Assembly (NCBI RefSeq): GCF_001644195.2
Contig: NZ_LWBL02000023.1
Span: 1-64,000 of the forward strand
Direction: 5' to 3'
DNA: 64,000 nucleotides
DNA from: Bacillus marinisedimentorum
GTDB taxonomy: Bacteria > Bacillota > Bacilli > Bacillales > Bacillaceae_O
The first letter of the stretch is position 1. Every line of letters begins with the position of its first letter. Position numbers and translations under genes: made by a program. Positions 25,889-34,334 of the stretch are shown here, piece by piece. The notes under the pieces were generated by a model, which did no database searches, was not told the origin of the DNA, and saw nothing but the letters and a program-made list of their open reading frames with translations.

Positions 25889-26219
25889 GCTGGCTGTCAC
25901 CAAGAATGCCCATGGATTCAATTTTCTTTTGAGTTTCGATCGTGCCGAGAAGATATATCTTATGATAGATTTCCCGGACAGTATTCCCATATTCATTACG
26001 GTCTTCGTCACCGGCATCTTCAGCTAATGGATGCATGAGAGCATCCGGATGGAGAAAATATTCATGTGTATCCCCTTTTGCTCCGGCTTCATTCAGCTGA
26101 TCCCGCAGCGCATTCACTTCCTGAGGTGTGGCGTATAACTCGAAATACTGCTGGTCTTCATCAAAAGGAAGTTTCTGGATGTCACCTGTCCGCAATGCGA
26201 TAAAATATGTTTCTTTCAT
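25878..26219 (-). CDS. Conserved-looking hypothetical protein
   Basis: A 113-residue acidic soluble protein starting MKETYFIALRTGDIQ, with GAGGAG 11 bases before ATG 26219. No signal peptide, membrane segment or known motif is visible. Codon use matches the neighbouring chromosomal genes. I do not recognise the family. It follows the AI-2E exporter gene on the same strand, 91 bases downstream. Confidence 0.6.
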   Translation of the reverse strand: MKETYFIALRTGDIQKLPFDEDQQYFELYATPQEVNALRDQLNEAGAKGDTHEYFLHPDALMHPLAEDAGDEDRNEYGNTVREIYHKIYLLGTIETQKKIESMGILGDSQLDH

Positions 26220-26310
26220 TTGAAAATTCACTCCTCTCGGTTGTTTCATACCCAACTGCATTATTCTCTAATCAAGTCGAAGCTGCCGGCCTGGATCGGC
26301 AGACCCATTT

Positions 26311-27375
26311 TCAGTCTGCATGGCGGAGCTTATAAAAGCGCCGGAAGTTCACAACGATTTCTTTTGCTGAAGCATAAAAAGGTACAGCCAGCAAAATGCC
26401 GAAGAATCCAAACACGGATCCAGCAGCCATAATGACGAGAATAACCGTTACTGGATGAAGGCTCAACTTTTTTCCCATCACTTGTGGAGTGATGAGATTT
26501 CCTTCAAGCTGCTGGACGACTATGAATACAATGACAACCTTAAGCAGCATCATAGGACTTGACATTAAAGCAACAACCACTGCCGGTATGATCCCAATAA
26601 AAGGCCCCAGAAAAGGAACAATATCCATCACCATAGCAAAAATAGCCAGCAGAAGCCCGTACTTAAGCCCGATAATCCAAAAGCCAATAAACGTCAATAC
26701 ACCAACGATCATTGCGACTATTACCTGACCGACAATATAAGTCGATAACGTCTCATCTAAATCATGAAGGATTTCCCTTCCTTCTTCATGATGCTTTTTG
26801 GGAATGAAATTCAACACGTGCGGCGCGAGTTTATAGTCGTCTCTCAATAAATAAAAGAGAATGAACGGAATGACGATCATTACCGTCGCCACACTGGCGG
26901 CCATTGACACAATTCCCATAATATTATTCCCGATTCCTCTTGCAAGTTCTGCAAAATAACTGATCGCTTTATTTTTCACTTCTTCATAGGATACGAGACC
27001 AAAGTTATTCTCCTGTACAACGTCCTCTGTTTTTTTATCGACCTTTTCCAGATCCTGAGGCACGGAGTTCGCCAGATCGTTAAACTGTTTGGCAATACTG
27101 TCTCCCGCAAAATATACGATTCCGCTGAGCAGACCGATTAACAGAACATAGAGAACAATAATGGCGAGGACTTTGGGCATCCACTTATCCATAATCCGGA
27201 CGATCGGCCGAAAAAGGTAATAAAATAAGCCTGAGAACACCAAAGGAAGGAAGATGGTGAACAAAATAGCTTGAATCGGCGTCATCAAGTAATCCACTTT
27301 TCCGAGAAAAAATAAAATCAATAACACAAGCAATACGGCAGTGCCGTACTTAAAGAACTTATTATCATAACTCAT
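26311..27375 (-). CDS. AI-2E family (PerM/YueF-like) membrane transporter
   Basis: A 354-residue membrane protein with about seven hydrophobic segments and a central hydrophilic region (residues 95-140), typical of the AI-2E exporter superfamily. Family stretches are IVIPFILFYLLRDDY, DIVPFLGPFIGIIPA and EGNLITPQVMGKKLSLHPV. Members include the TqsA exporter and Na+/H+ antiporters; the substrate here cannot be read from sequence. Confidence 0.88.
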   Translation of the reverse strand: MSYDNKFFKYGTAVLLVLLILFFLGKVDYLMTPIQAILFTIFLPLVFSGLFYYLFRPIVRIMDKWMPKVLAIIVLYVLLIGLLSGIVYFAGDSIAKQFNDLANSVPQDLEKVDKKTEDVVQENNFGLVSYEEVKNKAISYFAELARGIGNNIMGIVSMAASVATVMIVIPFILFYLLRDDYKLAPHVLNFIPKKHHEEGREILHDLDETLSTYIVGQVIVAMIVGVLTFIGFWIIGLKYGLLLAIFAMVMDIVPFLGPFIGIIPAVVVALMSSPMMLLKVVIVFIVVQQLEGNLITPQVMGKKLSLHPVTVILVIMAAGSVFGFFGILLAVPFYASAKEIVVNFRRFYKLRHAD

Positions 27376-27538
27376 ACGCGGACCCCTTTTTGATCTTCTT
27401 TACAGTTCGTTTACCCGTATTGCGGCGAATTAACACTATTCCTTATGTATCAAAAGTACAGGCAGACAAAAAGGAGATTGGTATGCGGCGGCGAATACTT
27501 TCAAATGGTGAATTTTGTCGGCGAAAGGAGAGGTTTTG

Positions 27539-27931
27539 TTGAATATTAGCGGAATAACAATAATGGTTTGTGATGATTCACTTTTAATCCGAAAGAAGTT
27601 GACCGGTCTCCTCAATTCCATCGGGGCCGAATCGGTCATAGAAGCTGAGAATGGACTAGAGGCCGTCCAAAAAGCGCAAAACAGTGAAATTGATTTGATT
27701 TTTATGGATATTGTCATGCCTGAAATGGATGGAGTAGAAGCTGTCCGCCATATAAAGGCCGGCTTACCCGATGCATACATCGTCATGGTTTCATCGGTCG
27801 GCACACAGAAAAACTTAATGAAGGCTTTAAAAGCAGGCGCTTCAGACTTTATTCAGAAGCCCTTCCAGGAGGACAGCATCAGGCAAATCATCGCCCATTT
27901 CCAGAAAGAAAGGGGTGTACATAATGTTTAG
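27539..27931 (+). CDS. CheY-like single-domain response regulator
   Basis: A 130-residue receiver domain. The acidic pair is in MVCDDSLLIRKK, the phospho-acceptor Asp in DLIFMDIVMPEMDG, the Thr/Ser switch in VMVSSVGTQ and the Lys in FIQKPFQ. There is no output domain. Two TTG codons (27536, 27539) follow AAAGGAGAGG; the second has the better spacing. It overlaps the next gene by eight bases (ATGTTTAG), so the two proteins are likely made together. Confidence 0.88.
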   Translation: MNISGITIMVCDDSLLIRKKLTGLLNSIGAESVIEAENGLEAVQKAQNSEIDLIFMDIVMPEMDGVEAVRHIKAGLPDAYIVMVSSVGTQKNLMKALKAGASDFIQKPFQEDSIRQIIAHFQKERGVHNV

Positions 27932-28286
27932 TCAGTCTTTCGGCCATTTTTTGCTGAACCGGCATTACCTGACAAAGGAACAGCTTCAAACAGCTCTCGA
28001 TAAAATGGATGAAACCCGTGTGAAGCTGGGAGTGCTTGCCATGGACAGCAGTTACATGACCCCCGGCCAGGTTTCAGAAATCCATGAGAAACAGACAGCC
28101 GTCGATAAGCGGTTTGGTGAGCTTGCTGTTGAGGCAAGCTATCTGACAGAGGAACAGCTTGAAGAGCTGCTGGCACGGCAGAAGAATCAAAACCTGCAGC
28201 TGGGGCAGGTCATTCTTGACCATAACTGGATGAAGGAAAAAGGCAGCTTACCGGAAGCTGCCTTTACTTCGTTATTTATCTGTTAA
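27924..28286 (+). CDS. GspE-N-like helical repeat protein, probably truncated CheX-type partner
   Basis: A 120-residue protein with two or three similar helical units (FGHFLLNRHYLTKEQLQTAL, RFGELAVEASYLTEEQL, QLGQVILDHNWM), as in GspE/MshE N-terminal domains. Related Firmicutes proteins that I recall, encoded beside a CheY-like gene, continue into a C-terminal CheX-like domain. Here the reading ends soon after the third unit. The last residues (KEKGSLPEAAFTSLFIC) are encoded by the terminator hairpin of the opposite operon, so a 3-prime deletion is likely. Confidence 0.65.
   Translation: MFSQSFGHFLLNRHYLTKEQLQTALDKMDETRVKLGVLAMDSSYMTPGQVSEIHEKQTAVDKRFGELAVEASYLTEEQLEELLARQKNQNLQLGQVILDHNWMKEKGSLPEAAFTSLFIC
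28236..28265 (-). terminator. Terminator of the Tad operon
   Basis: On the minus strand AAAGGCAGCTTCC pairs with (T)AAGCTGCCTTTTTCC with a T-rich tail, 18 bases after the stop at 28283. It lies inside the 3-prime end of the convergent plus-strand gene. Confidence 0.8.
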
Positions 28287-28966
28287 GGAATCTGAATAGT
28301 CTTTGTGCTCCATCCGTCAATTTCTTTCAAAAAAGCCGCTTCCGGCCCTTTTCCAGTCTGGAAGAGGTTCTTTTTCATTCCAGTAAATAGACGGTTGATC
28401 TTAAGGGCTTCGAATTCAGAAGAGGTTTCCACTTCAACACGGTAATCAGGCGAAAATAAAATCACGCTGGTTACATCAGAGCCTCCGCCATTACTGCTGA
28501 TTATACCGCTTACAGCAGAACGGACTTCATCAATGCCTCTCCACTGTAAAACAGATACAATTTCGTGGTTCAACTTATTTTTGCCCGGCCCGGATTGAAG
28601 CTCAGCACTCAATACTTCATCGATTGCCCGAATTCTCGCTTCATTAAAAGATATATTGGGTTCAGAACGCTGCAGGTGATCTGCACGATCGCCGATTTTT
28701 TCTTCCACAGTTTTCCCTGTCAGCACCCTTTCAGCCTGGCCGGGAATGGATCGGTCGTAATTCCTTGTCCCTTCCATTGCGAGTTCATAAATGACTGCTG
28801 TCGCTGCAAAACTGGCCTGTTCGGCGGCATTGGATGCTTGCTGTTTCACTGCAAAAACTTTCGTGAAATTAAGGACAATAAGGAACATAATAACCATGAT
28901 AAAAAGAGAAGAAATGAAAAAAATCGTTATATTTCCTTTTTCATCCTGTATACGCAACCGGTTCAT
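28283..28966 (-). CDS. TadG/TadE-like pilus assembly protein
   Basis: A 227-residue protein with a short basic N-terminus, then a single hydrophobic helix (residues 13-36, preceded by DEKGNITIFF), and an exposed C-terminal domain. This is the TadE/G-like layout of minor pseudopilins. Its ATG overlaps the stop of the upstream tadE-like gene (ATGA). It is the last gene of the Tad operon. Confidence 0.7.
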   Translation of the reverse strand: MNRLRIQDEKGNITIFFISSLFIMVIMFLIVLNFTKVFAVKQQASNAAEQASFAATAVIYELAMEGTRNYDRSIPGQAERVLTGKTVEEKIGDRADHLQRSEPNISFNEARIRAIDEVLSAELQSGPGKNKLNHEIVSVLQWRGIDEVRSAVSGIISSNGGGSDVTSVILFSPDYRVEVETSSEFEALKINRLFTGMKKNLFQTGKGPEAAFLKEIDGWSTKTIQIP

Positions 28967-29364
28967 TTAATCAGCCTGCCGCTTACGGACTGTGTAAACG
29001 AGACTTTGGACAATCCTTTGACCATGTCATCAGGAATAAAAATGATGTCCATATTAACATCAGCCTCCGCTTTAAAAGTGTTCCCACCAGGCTGAATCGT
29101 AATCGATCCGCCCATGCCGGCCCCGCCAGATCCCAGTATTGCTTCACCGGCGCTAACAGCCTCCGATTCAATTCCAGTCACCGAATAAACTTTCGCAGCT
29201 TCATTGACAGCCGAACGGGCTACAACAACCGAGTAACCGGTAATCAGCAGCTGCCAGAAAATCAAAAATACTAAAATGATAAAAGGTGTAAGCGCAAGAA
29301 ATTCTATTGCCGCAGAGCCTTCTTCACTCCGTAACCTTTTTTTATGATTTCGCACGGACACCAT
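28963..29364 (-). CDS. TadE-like pseudopilin
   Basis: A 133-residue protein. The N-terminal stretch EEGSAAIEFLALTPFIILVFLIFWQ is the TadE hallmark: a glycine/serine cleavage site, Glu at +5 and a hydrophobic helix. The rest is a small exposed domain. It overlaps the neighbours on both sides. It would be a minor component that helps assemble the Flp pilus. Confidence 0.82.
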   Translation of the reverse strand: MVSVRNHKKRLRSEEGSAAIEFLALTPFIILVFLIFWQLLITGYSVVVARSAVNEAAKVYSVTGIESEAVSAGEAILGSGGAGMGGSITIQPGGNTFKAEADVNMDIIFIPDDMVKGLSKVSFTQSVSGRLIK

Positions 29365-30082
29365 AGTTTCCCACCGCCTTTTTCAGCCAGCTTCCAGCGA
29401 ATGTTTCTTCCTTTTCCCAATGATGGACTTGGAGTGTAAGCAGAATGACAAAAAACGGGAAAAATAAAAGATTCAGGAGCATCTCACTTAACACCACTGC
29501 AAGATAACTATCCGTGATCCTCGTAATCCCTATCATGCCAGCTGTCCCAATGACCAATTCAGTTAAACTTAGCAATACAATCAAAAGCAAAAGCGGGAAG
29601 AACTTCCTTATCCCCAGTTGCAGCCCCGGCTTCATACTTCTGAATACCGGCTGCCCGCGTAAAACAGCTATGTATGGTGTAAGGAAAAACAATACAATCA
29701 AAATAATGCCGGGTATCACAAAAACCGCAAATCCCGCCAACACCATCATGGTGAACAGCAGCGCAAATATATACACAGGAAAGCCATACGTGAAAAAAGC
29801 CAGAAAAGCAGGCTTTAGCAGCTGTTCTTCCTCACGTAGTTCCGCACCGGCAAATCGGATAAAGGGGACCTGTCCAACTATAAGAAATAAAAACATTAAA
29901 AATGAATTGAGCAAATCACCCGCGGCAGGCAAACCCGTTCGCGCGGCCTCCAAATAGGCAGCATTTGCGATGACATTATGCAGAACCATCAACGGGAGCA
30001 AAAGAGACAGGGATAATATGAAAATGCTCCCGAAGTGGTTCGCATAAATACTGAACGCTGCCGCAATATTTCGCTTTAACAT
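29342..30082 (-). CDS. Polytopic membrane protein of the Tad locus
   Basis: A 246-residue protein with about six hydrophobic segments, starting MLKRNIAAAFSIYANHFGSIF. Its pattern resembles membrane proteins with the layout of the glycerophosphodiester phosphodiesterase membrane domain. No catalytic motif is visible. It overlaps the tadE-like gene by 23 bases, so it belongs to the operon. Role unknown; it could help insert or export pilus or cargo proteins. Confidence 0.6.
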   Translation of the reverse strand: MLKRNIAAAFSIYANHFGSIFILSLSLLLPLMVLHNVIANAAYLEAARTGLPAAGDLLNSFLMFLFLIVGQVPFIRFAGAELREEEQLLKPAFLAFFTYGFPVYIFALLFTMMVLAGFAVFVIPGIILIVLFFLTPYIAVLRGQPVFRSMKPGLQLGIRKFFPLLLLIVLLSLTELVIGTAGMIGITRITDSYLAVVLSEMLLNLLFFPFFVILLTLQVHHWEKEETFAGSWLKKAVGNYGVRAKS

Positions 30083-30179
30083 GCATTCCCACCCCTATGC
30101 AATTCTTTTACAGTAAACCTAAACGATTATTCTATTAAGACCATGCACCTAGATTACTTCCAGGCAAACTGCCATCCTC

Positions 30180-31031
30180 CTATGCTCCACGAAGAAACTT
30201 TTTCACAGACATCTCAGCCTCATACTCCATTTTTCGATCTGACATTTCTCTCATTTCTTTTACCCCTTCCTCTCCAGAAGAAAAGGTGACCGGATTGCCA
30301 TGGATGTCCAATTCAAAAGTGGCCAGAGATTTTTTTAAGTCGCTCAAGATATCCGGGCGGATATTATCTTTTAATAGCCTTATCAACTTATTGTATGAAT
30401 CCTGTTTTGTTTTTCTGAATTGATCCTTATGCTGTTCGAAAAAGTTAATCAAGTTTTCGATGGCATCGACTTTTTTTATAATATTGGTCCCTCTCCGATA
30501 CAAAATCTCGCTAAACTCTCCACTCAACTCCAGCATGGAGCGGGTATCTTTTTCTGTTAACAGTGATTTTTGATTAATAGCAGCATCAAGTTCTTTCATT
30601 TCATCCCACAATCGGTTAAGCTCGGTTTTGCTGCTGACCATCATGTTTTTCAGTTCATAATACGCTCCATAGTCCTGCTTGATTGACTGAGCTTCACCAT
30701 CCATATCCTTAAGTAAAACTTCTATTTCCCTTACAGCCTCTTCAAACATCCATACATCATGATCTTTATATCTTAGGAATTGTTCCCCATTCCGCATAAT
30801 GCTGTTATAGGAAAGAACCTGTTTACTCACTTCTTTTGCAACATGTACGGGAGGCAGCTCTCCATCTTTTTTAACCGTTAAGACAGCATTCGGTTTTTTA
30901 AAGCGGAAATAGAGAACAAAGCAGTAATCGACCCCTTCGTGACGGTAACTATAAGGAAACAGTTCATACGTTTCCAATAGCTTTTTATGCTTCTGTATTT
31001 GCTTTTTCACTTCCGCTGTTTCTAATGCCAT
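30180..31031 (-). CDS. Coiled-coil cytoplasmic protein of the Tad locus
   Basis: About 283 residues, rich in Lys and Glu, with coiled-coil stretches at roughly 90-145 and 175-230. No signal peptide or membrane segment. The start is ambiguous among ATG codons at 31043, 31040 and 31031; I prefer 31031, which has AAGGA about 11 bases upstream. It lies between a secreted protein gene and a membrane protein gene in the same direction. I do not recognise the family. Confidence 0.6.
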   Translation of the reverse strand: MALETAEVKKQIQKHKKLLETYELFPYSYRHEGVDYCFVLYFRFKKPNAVLTVKKDGELPPVHVAKEVSKQVLSYNSIMRNGEQFLRYKDHDVWMFEEAVREIEVLLKDMDGEAQSIKQDYGAYYELKNMMVSSKTELNRLWDEMKELDAAINQKSLLTEKDTRSMLELSGEFSEILYRRGTNIIKKVDAIENLINFFEQHKDQFRKTKQDSYNKLIRLLKDNIRPDILSDLKKSLATFELDIHGNPVTFSSGEEGVKEMREMSDRKMEYEAEMSVKKFLRGA

Positions 31032-31188
31032 GCTATCCATCATCCTTTTTAATATTTTCCTGATAGGTTTTTCGAATGACTCAAGTTCTCCATCCCGATG
31101 ATGTCGCAGTTTTTGAAGGTATTTGCCGTGAGTTTGTGATGTTTATCCTTCTTGCCGTTTGTTATTCTTCAGGATGTGATGACACTAC

Positions 31189-32286
31189 TCAATTGCTGAA
31201 TAGAGACTTTAATCCATCAGTAATACCTTTCTTAATAGTTGTCGCAGCCCTTACGGTAGAATTCCAGATTTTTTTAGCATCCGCTGCAATTTTCTTCCGG
31301 TTACGATACAATTTAACCGCTCCAGTCCCCGCTGCCAGAACACCGCCCAATACGATTGCTCCTGCTGCGATTGGCTGGGCTGCCGGGATAGCCATTCCTA
31401 TTGTTCCCGCGTCAATGAGGAAGCTTCCCAAACTATTCAAGCCGTTTAGTGTCTCGCCTTTGCTAAAGTTATCTATCGTATCTGCTGCTGAGAACACTGC
31501 TCCAATTGAGGCTGCAGCAATATTAAACCTGCTGACTGTTTTGAAAACACCATTAGCGTTATTAATTGCACTGAAGCTATTCTCCACATTAGCAAGTGTT
31601 TGATGGGAACCAAAATTATAGGAAGTAGGGTTGAGAAAGTACGCCAATTCCTTGTACCGGCCATACCCCTCTTTATAATCCATAACAACCGAATAACCGT
31701 CCGGTATTGCCTTAATGCTTTCATTATTGGCACCAATCAGCTTGAAGGTTGACATCAAGTAACGGGACTGCAGGTTGGGATCACGGAAAAACTGGCGCAT
31801 GTCCCCCAGTTGGTCACCGTGATTGATCGTTGACTTCACGATGCCGTTGTAAAGGAAGTCATTAAACTCTTTTGCTGACGGCATACCCGGTTCCCAGTAT
31901 TCTTTATCTGGGGATCCAGGGTTCTGAACTTCAGCGTTTGGCGGCATTACCTCACCAGGCGGCTGCAGCGGAAGAAAACCGTATCCCGGATTTACAGGAG
32001 TTATTCCGGGATTGTGCCGGTCATGCTCTCCCGGCTGTATGTCCCATTGTTCAGTTATCCAGGGTTCTGTGTTCCGTGGTCCTGTTTCCCAGGATTCGCT
32101 CTTCCACGATTCGTTTTCCCACGATTCTGCCTTCCAGGATTCGCTTTCCCATGATTCCGAATTCCAGGCTGGAATATTCCAAGCACCTGATGCGGCATAG
32201 GCTGCAAGCGGAAACAAATTCAGGAATAGCAGATAAAAGGCTGCAGCACCGGCTAGGAACGATACGAGCCCTTTTTTTTTGAACAT
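31189..32286 (-). CDS. Secreted protein with tryptophan every fifth residue
   Basis: A 365-residue exported protein. A signal peptide ends at AAYAA (residue 32). Residues 36-81 are a pentapeptide array (ESWES, ESWKA, ESWEN, ESWKS type) with Trp at 36, 41, 46, 51, 56, 61, 66, 76 and 81. A Pro-rich linker (82-130) follows, then a domain ending in a strongly hydrophobic Gly/Ala segment (about 290-330) and a basic C-terminus. The Gly/Ala-rich hydrophobic end could insert into membranes. AGGGAGG precedes the ATG. The family is not recognised; the Tad locus context suggests a surface or exported role. Confidence 0.75.
   Translation of the reverse strand: MFKKKGLVSFLAGAAAFYLLFLNLFPLAAYAASGAWNIPAWNSESWESESWKAESWENESWKSESWETGPRNTEPWITEQWDIQPGEHDRHNPGITPVNPGYGFLPLQPPGEVMPPNAEVQNPGSPDKEYWEPGMPSAKEFNDFLYNGIVKSTINHGDQLGDMRQFFRDPNLQSRYLMSTFKLIGANNESIKAIPDGYSVVMDYKEGYGRYKELAYFLNPTSYNFGSHQTLANVENSFSAINNANGVFKTVSRFNIAAASIGAVFSAADTIDNFSKGETLNGLNSLGSFLIDAGTIGMAIPAAQPIAAGAIVLGGVLAAGTGAVKLYRNRKKIAADAKKIWNSTVRAATTIKKGITDGLKSLFSN
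32044..32181 (-). repeat. 15-base tandem repeat coding the ESW array
   Basis: Units of about 15 bases (consensus like GATTCGTTTTCCCAC on the plus strand) encode the pentapeptides. They differ at many third positions, so the array is not a very recent expansion. Confidence 0.75.
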
Positions 32287-32310
32287 CGATTTCCTCCCTA
32301 ATTCAATAGT

Positions 32311-33720
32311 TTATTGTCCATTCATACGTTCGTTATATGTTTTTTCAAGTTCTTTAGTCACTTCTTCGAAATCGGCGGTTGCCATTTGGTTAAGATCATC
32401 AAAAAGGTTGTCCCGGGTTTTTGATACAAATTCATAATGGCTGTCAATCAGCTCCATTATGTCATCATCCTGATCCTCTGACAGTTTGCCTTCAGATTTG
32501 AGGTAGAGAATCGCCTTTCTCTCATTTTCAACTTCCTTGAGCATTTTATCTTTCCACTCAATGTGAAAGTTCATGATTTCCTGCTTTCTTTCGGAGTGGT
32601 CGATATTTATTTGGCGTTTTGAAGAGTAAAGCCATTCGAACCAGCGCTTGGCCATTTCGGCCGAACGGTCGAATTCTTTCTGAAGCTCATCCTGGCTCTG
32701 TACGGATGCATAGGTTCCGCCTGCTGCCCTGGCAACTTCCTTCAGCTGCCTGTTGCCTTCGCTATCCACATCGAAACCGATTATATTGACCAGCGGAGTT
32801 ATTTCAGATTGTTTCAGGTTTTTACCCGCTGATACAGGGTTGCCGTCACAGGTTTCCACACCATCGCTCACAAGATAAATGATATTTGTGTTTTCCGTAC
32901 CCTTTTTCATGCTCAGGTCCTCTTGAGCTTTAGCAAGGGATTCGGCAATCGGTGTCCAGCCAGTCGGTTTGAATTTTTCCAGCGCTTTATTCAACTGGTC
33001 CACATCATATGGCTGCAATTCGTAAACCAGCTCATTGCTGTTGCAGGATACTCCTTTGTCCTTATCGGCATTGCTGCCTTTATGGCCATATACTCTCAAT
33101 GCGACATTCGCTTGTTCAGGAAGAGAAGCTGTGAATTCACGGATGGCTTCTTTTGCCAGTTCCATTTTCGTTTTGCTGCCGATTTTCCCGGCCATGCTTC
33201 CGCTCGCATCAAGGATAATCTCAACGTTATAGTGTTCTTTGAATTGATACCTTGGATCTTCCATATCCGGGCTCCCAAATTTGCTGGCTTTCCATTGTTG
33301 AGCCAGTTCCATTGGATCAGGATATTCAGGCACGAACAAGGAGACGATGTGCGCGGCGTATTCCATCTTTTCTTCTTTTGAAGCATTCTCGCTCAACACT
33401 GGAAATTGCTCTAATTTCTTTTTTGCATCTGTGCTTTCCAGGCTGTCAACATTGTGGAACTCCCCGATTGGATATGCGAGCAGTTCGCCCAGGGAACCAG
33501 GAAACGGAGGGGCGGCTTCATTAAACGTTTCGGCTTCTTCACCGGAATCTGCTGCACTCCCTGCAGTTTCTGTTTCTTTTTCTGCTTTTTCCGGTTTTTG
33601 CTCCGAACTTTGCTTTTGTTCCGTATTAGCACTTTCCACTTCTGTCTGTTTATTGCTGCATGCTGAAATGATCAGCAGCATGATCACGAGTAAAATGGAT
33701 ATTGTTTTGAATCGTTTCAC
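32311..33720 (-). CDS. VWA-domain lipoprotein
   Basis: A 469-residue protein. It starts at GTG 33720 (GGGAGGGG four bases upstream); a longer reading runs through a repeat and lacks a site. The signal ends in a lipobox LIISAC with Cys near residue 20, followed by a Glu/Lys-rich linker. The von Willebrand A domain (about 165-360) has the MIDAS motif ILDASGSM and the later VSDGVETCDG Asp. The C-terminal 100 residues are helical and charged. Similar VWA lipoproteins occur in Tad-type pilus loci of Bacillales and could be adhesins. Confidence 0.83.
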   Translation of the reverse strand: MKRFKTISILLVIMLLIISACSNKQTEVESANTEQKQSSEQKPEKAEKETETAGSAADSGEEAETFNEAAPPFPGSLGELLAYPIGEFHNVDSLESTDAKKKLEQFPVLSENASKEEKMEYAAHIVSLFVPEYPDPMELAQQWKASKFGSPDMEDPRYQFKEHYNVEIILDASGSMAGKIGSKTKMELAKEAIREFTASLPEQANVALRVYGHKGSNADKDKGVSCNSNELVYELQPYDVDQLNKALEKFKPTGWTPIAESLAKAQEDLSMKKGTENTNIIYLVSDGVETCDGNPVSAGKNLKQSEITPLVNIIGFDVDSEGNRQLKEVARAAGGTYASVQSQDELQKEFDRSAEMAKRWFEWLYSSKRQINIDHSERKQEIMNFHIEWKDKMLKEVENERKAILYLKSEGKLSEDQDDDIMELIDSHYEFVSKTRDNLFDDLNQMATADFEEVTKELEKTYNERMNGQ

Positions 33721-33744
33721 GGAACCCCTCCCTTGTTGCCGTTT

Positions 33745-33850
33745 AGTGCAGTGAGTCTGTTTTGATATTGGGTAGGCCTTTTCCGGCACTCTTAGCTCGA
33801 TGCGTGACCGGTTCGGTGTTGGGTATGCCTTTTCGGGCGCGCGTAATGTA
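33745..33850. repeat. Two-copy imperfect direct repeat
   Basis: The segments around TTGGGTAGGCCTTTTCCGG and TTGGGTATGCCTTTTCGGG are repeated about 54 bases apart upstream of the VWA lipoprotein gene. The gap 33721-34000 holds no gene that I can support. Confidence 0.5.
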
Positions 33851-34000
33851 AATGCATGTGTCACCATTTAGTAATCGTGTAGTTTCTGATTTTTTTCTGT
33901 CCCTATGCCTGGCCGGGAAAATCCATACTTGCCAGTCAACCGGAAAATCACAGGCCTTGCCTGATAGTGCTTTGATCGGACGTCAGCACATGTTCTTCCT

Positions 34001-34204
34001 TTATCCGATATTGCCTATCAGTTCTGTCAGTTTATCCACAATGGCCTGTCCAACTGAACTATCCCCCTGGAATACAGTGGTGATGGCAGCCATCAGTACC
34101 AAAATAATTCCGCCGATCGCAACCCATTCCAGTGTCTGTGAACCCTTTTCATTATCAATAACCCCTTTTCCTTTTGTATACATGCTAGTCATGAAATGTT
34201 TCAT
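34001..34204 (-). CDS. flp: Flp-type (class IVb) pilin
   Basis: A 67-residue pilin. A basic leader ends at the prepilin site in NEKGSQTLEWVAIGGIILVL: Gly before the cut, Glu at about +5 and then a hydrophobic helix, as for Flp pilins. The strong AAGGAGG site suits an abundant subunit. It lies 130 bases after tadC. The processing enzyme (a TadV-type peptidase) is not in the window. Confidence 0.82.
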   Translation of the reverse strand: MKHFMTSMYTKGKGVIDNEKGSQTLEWVAIGGIILVLMAAITTVFQGDSSVGQAIVDKLTELIGNIG

Positions 34205-34334
34205 CGTTCTTTTCCTCCTTTTAAGTAAATGGTATTAAGTATTGAACAAAGACTTGCCAATCAGTTGATTTTTCATCCTGATTTTCTGCCTTGCCAACAC
34301 CTCCTTTAAGGATTCGGCTGGAATGACTGTTGCC

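Noticed and set aside
33721-33867. N-terminal extension of the VWA lipoprotein by 49 residues
   Set aside because: It translates the direct repeat; GTG 33720 has the ribosome site and opens a proper lipoprotein signal.
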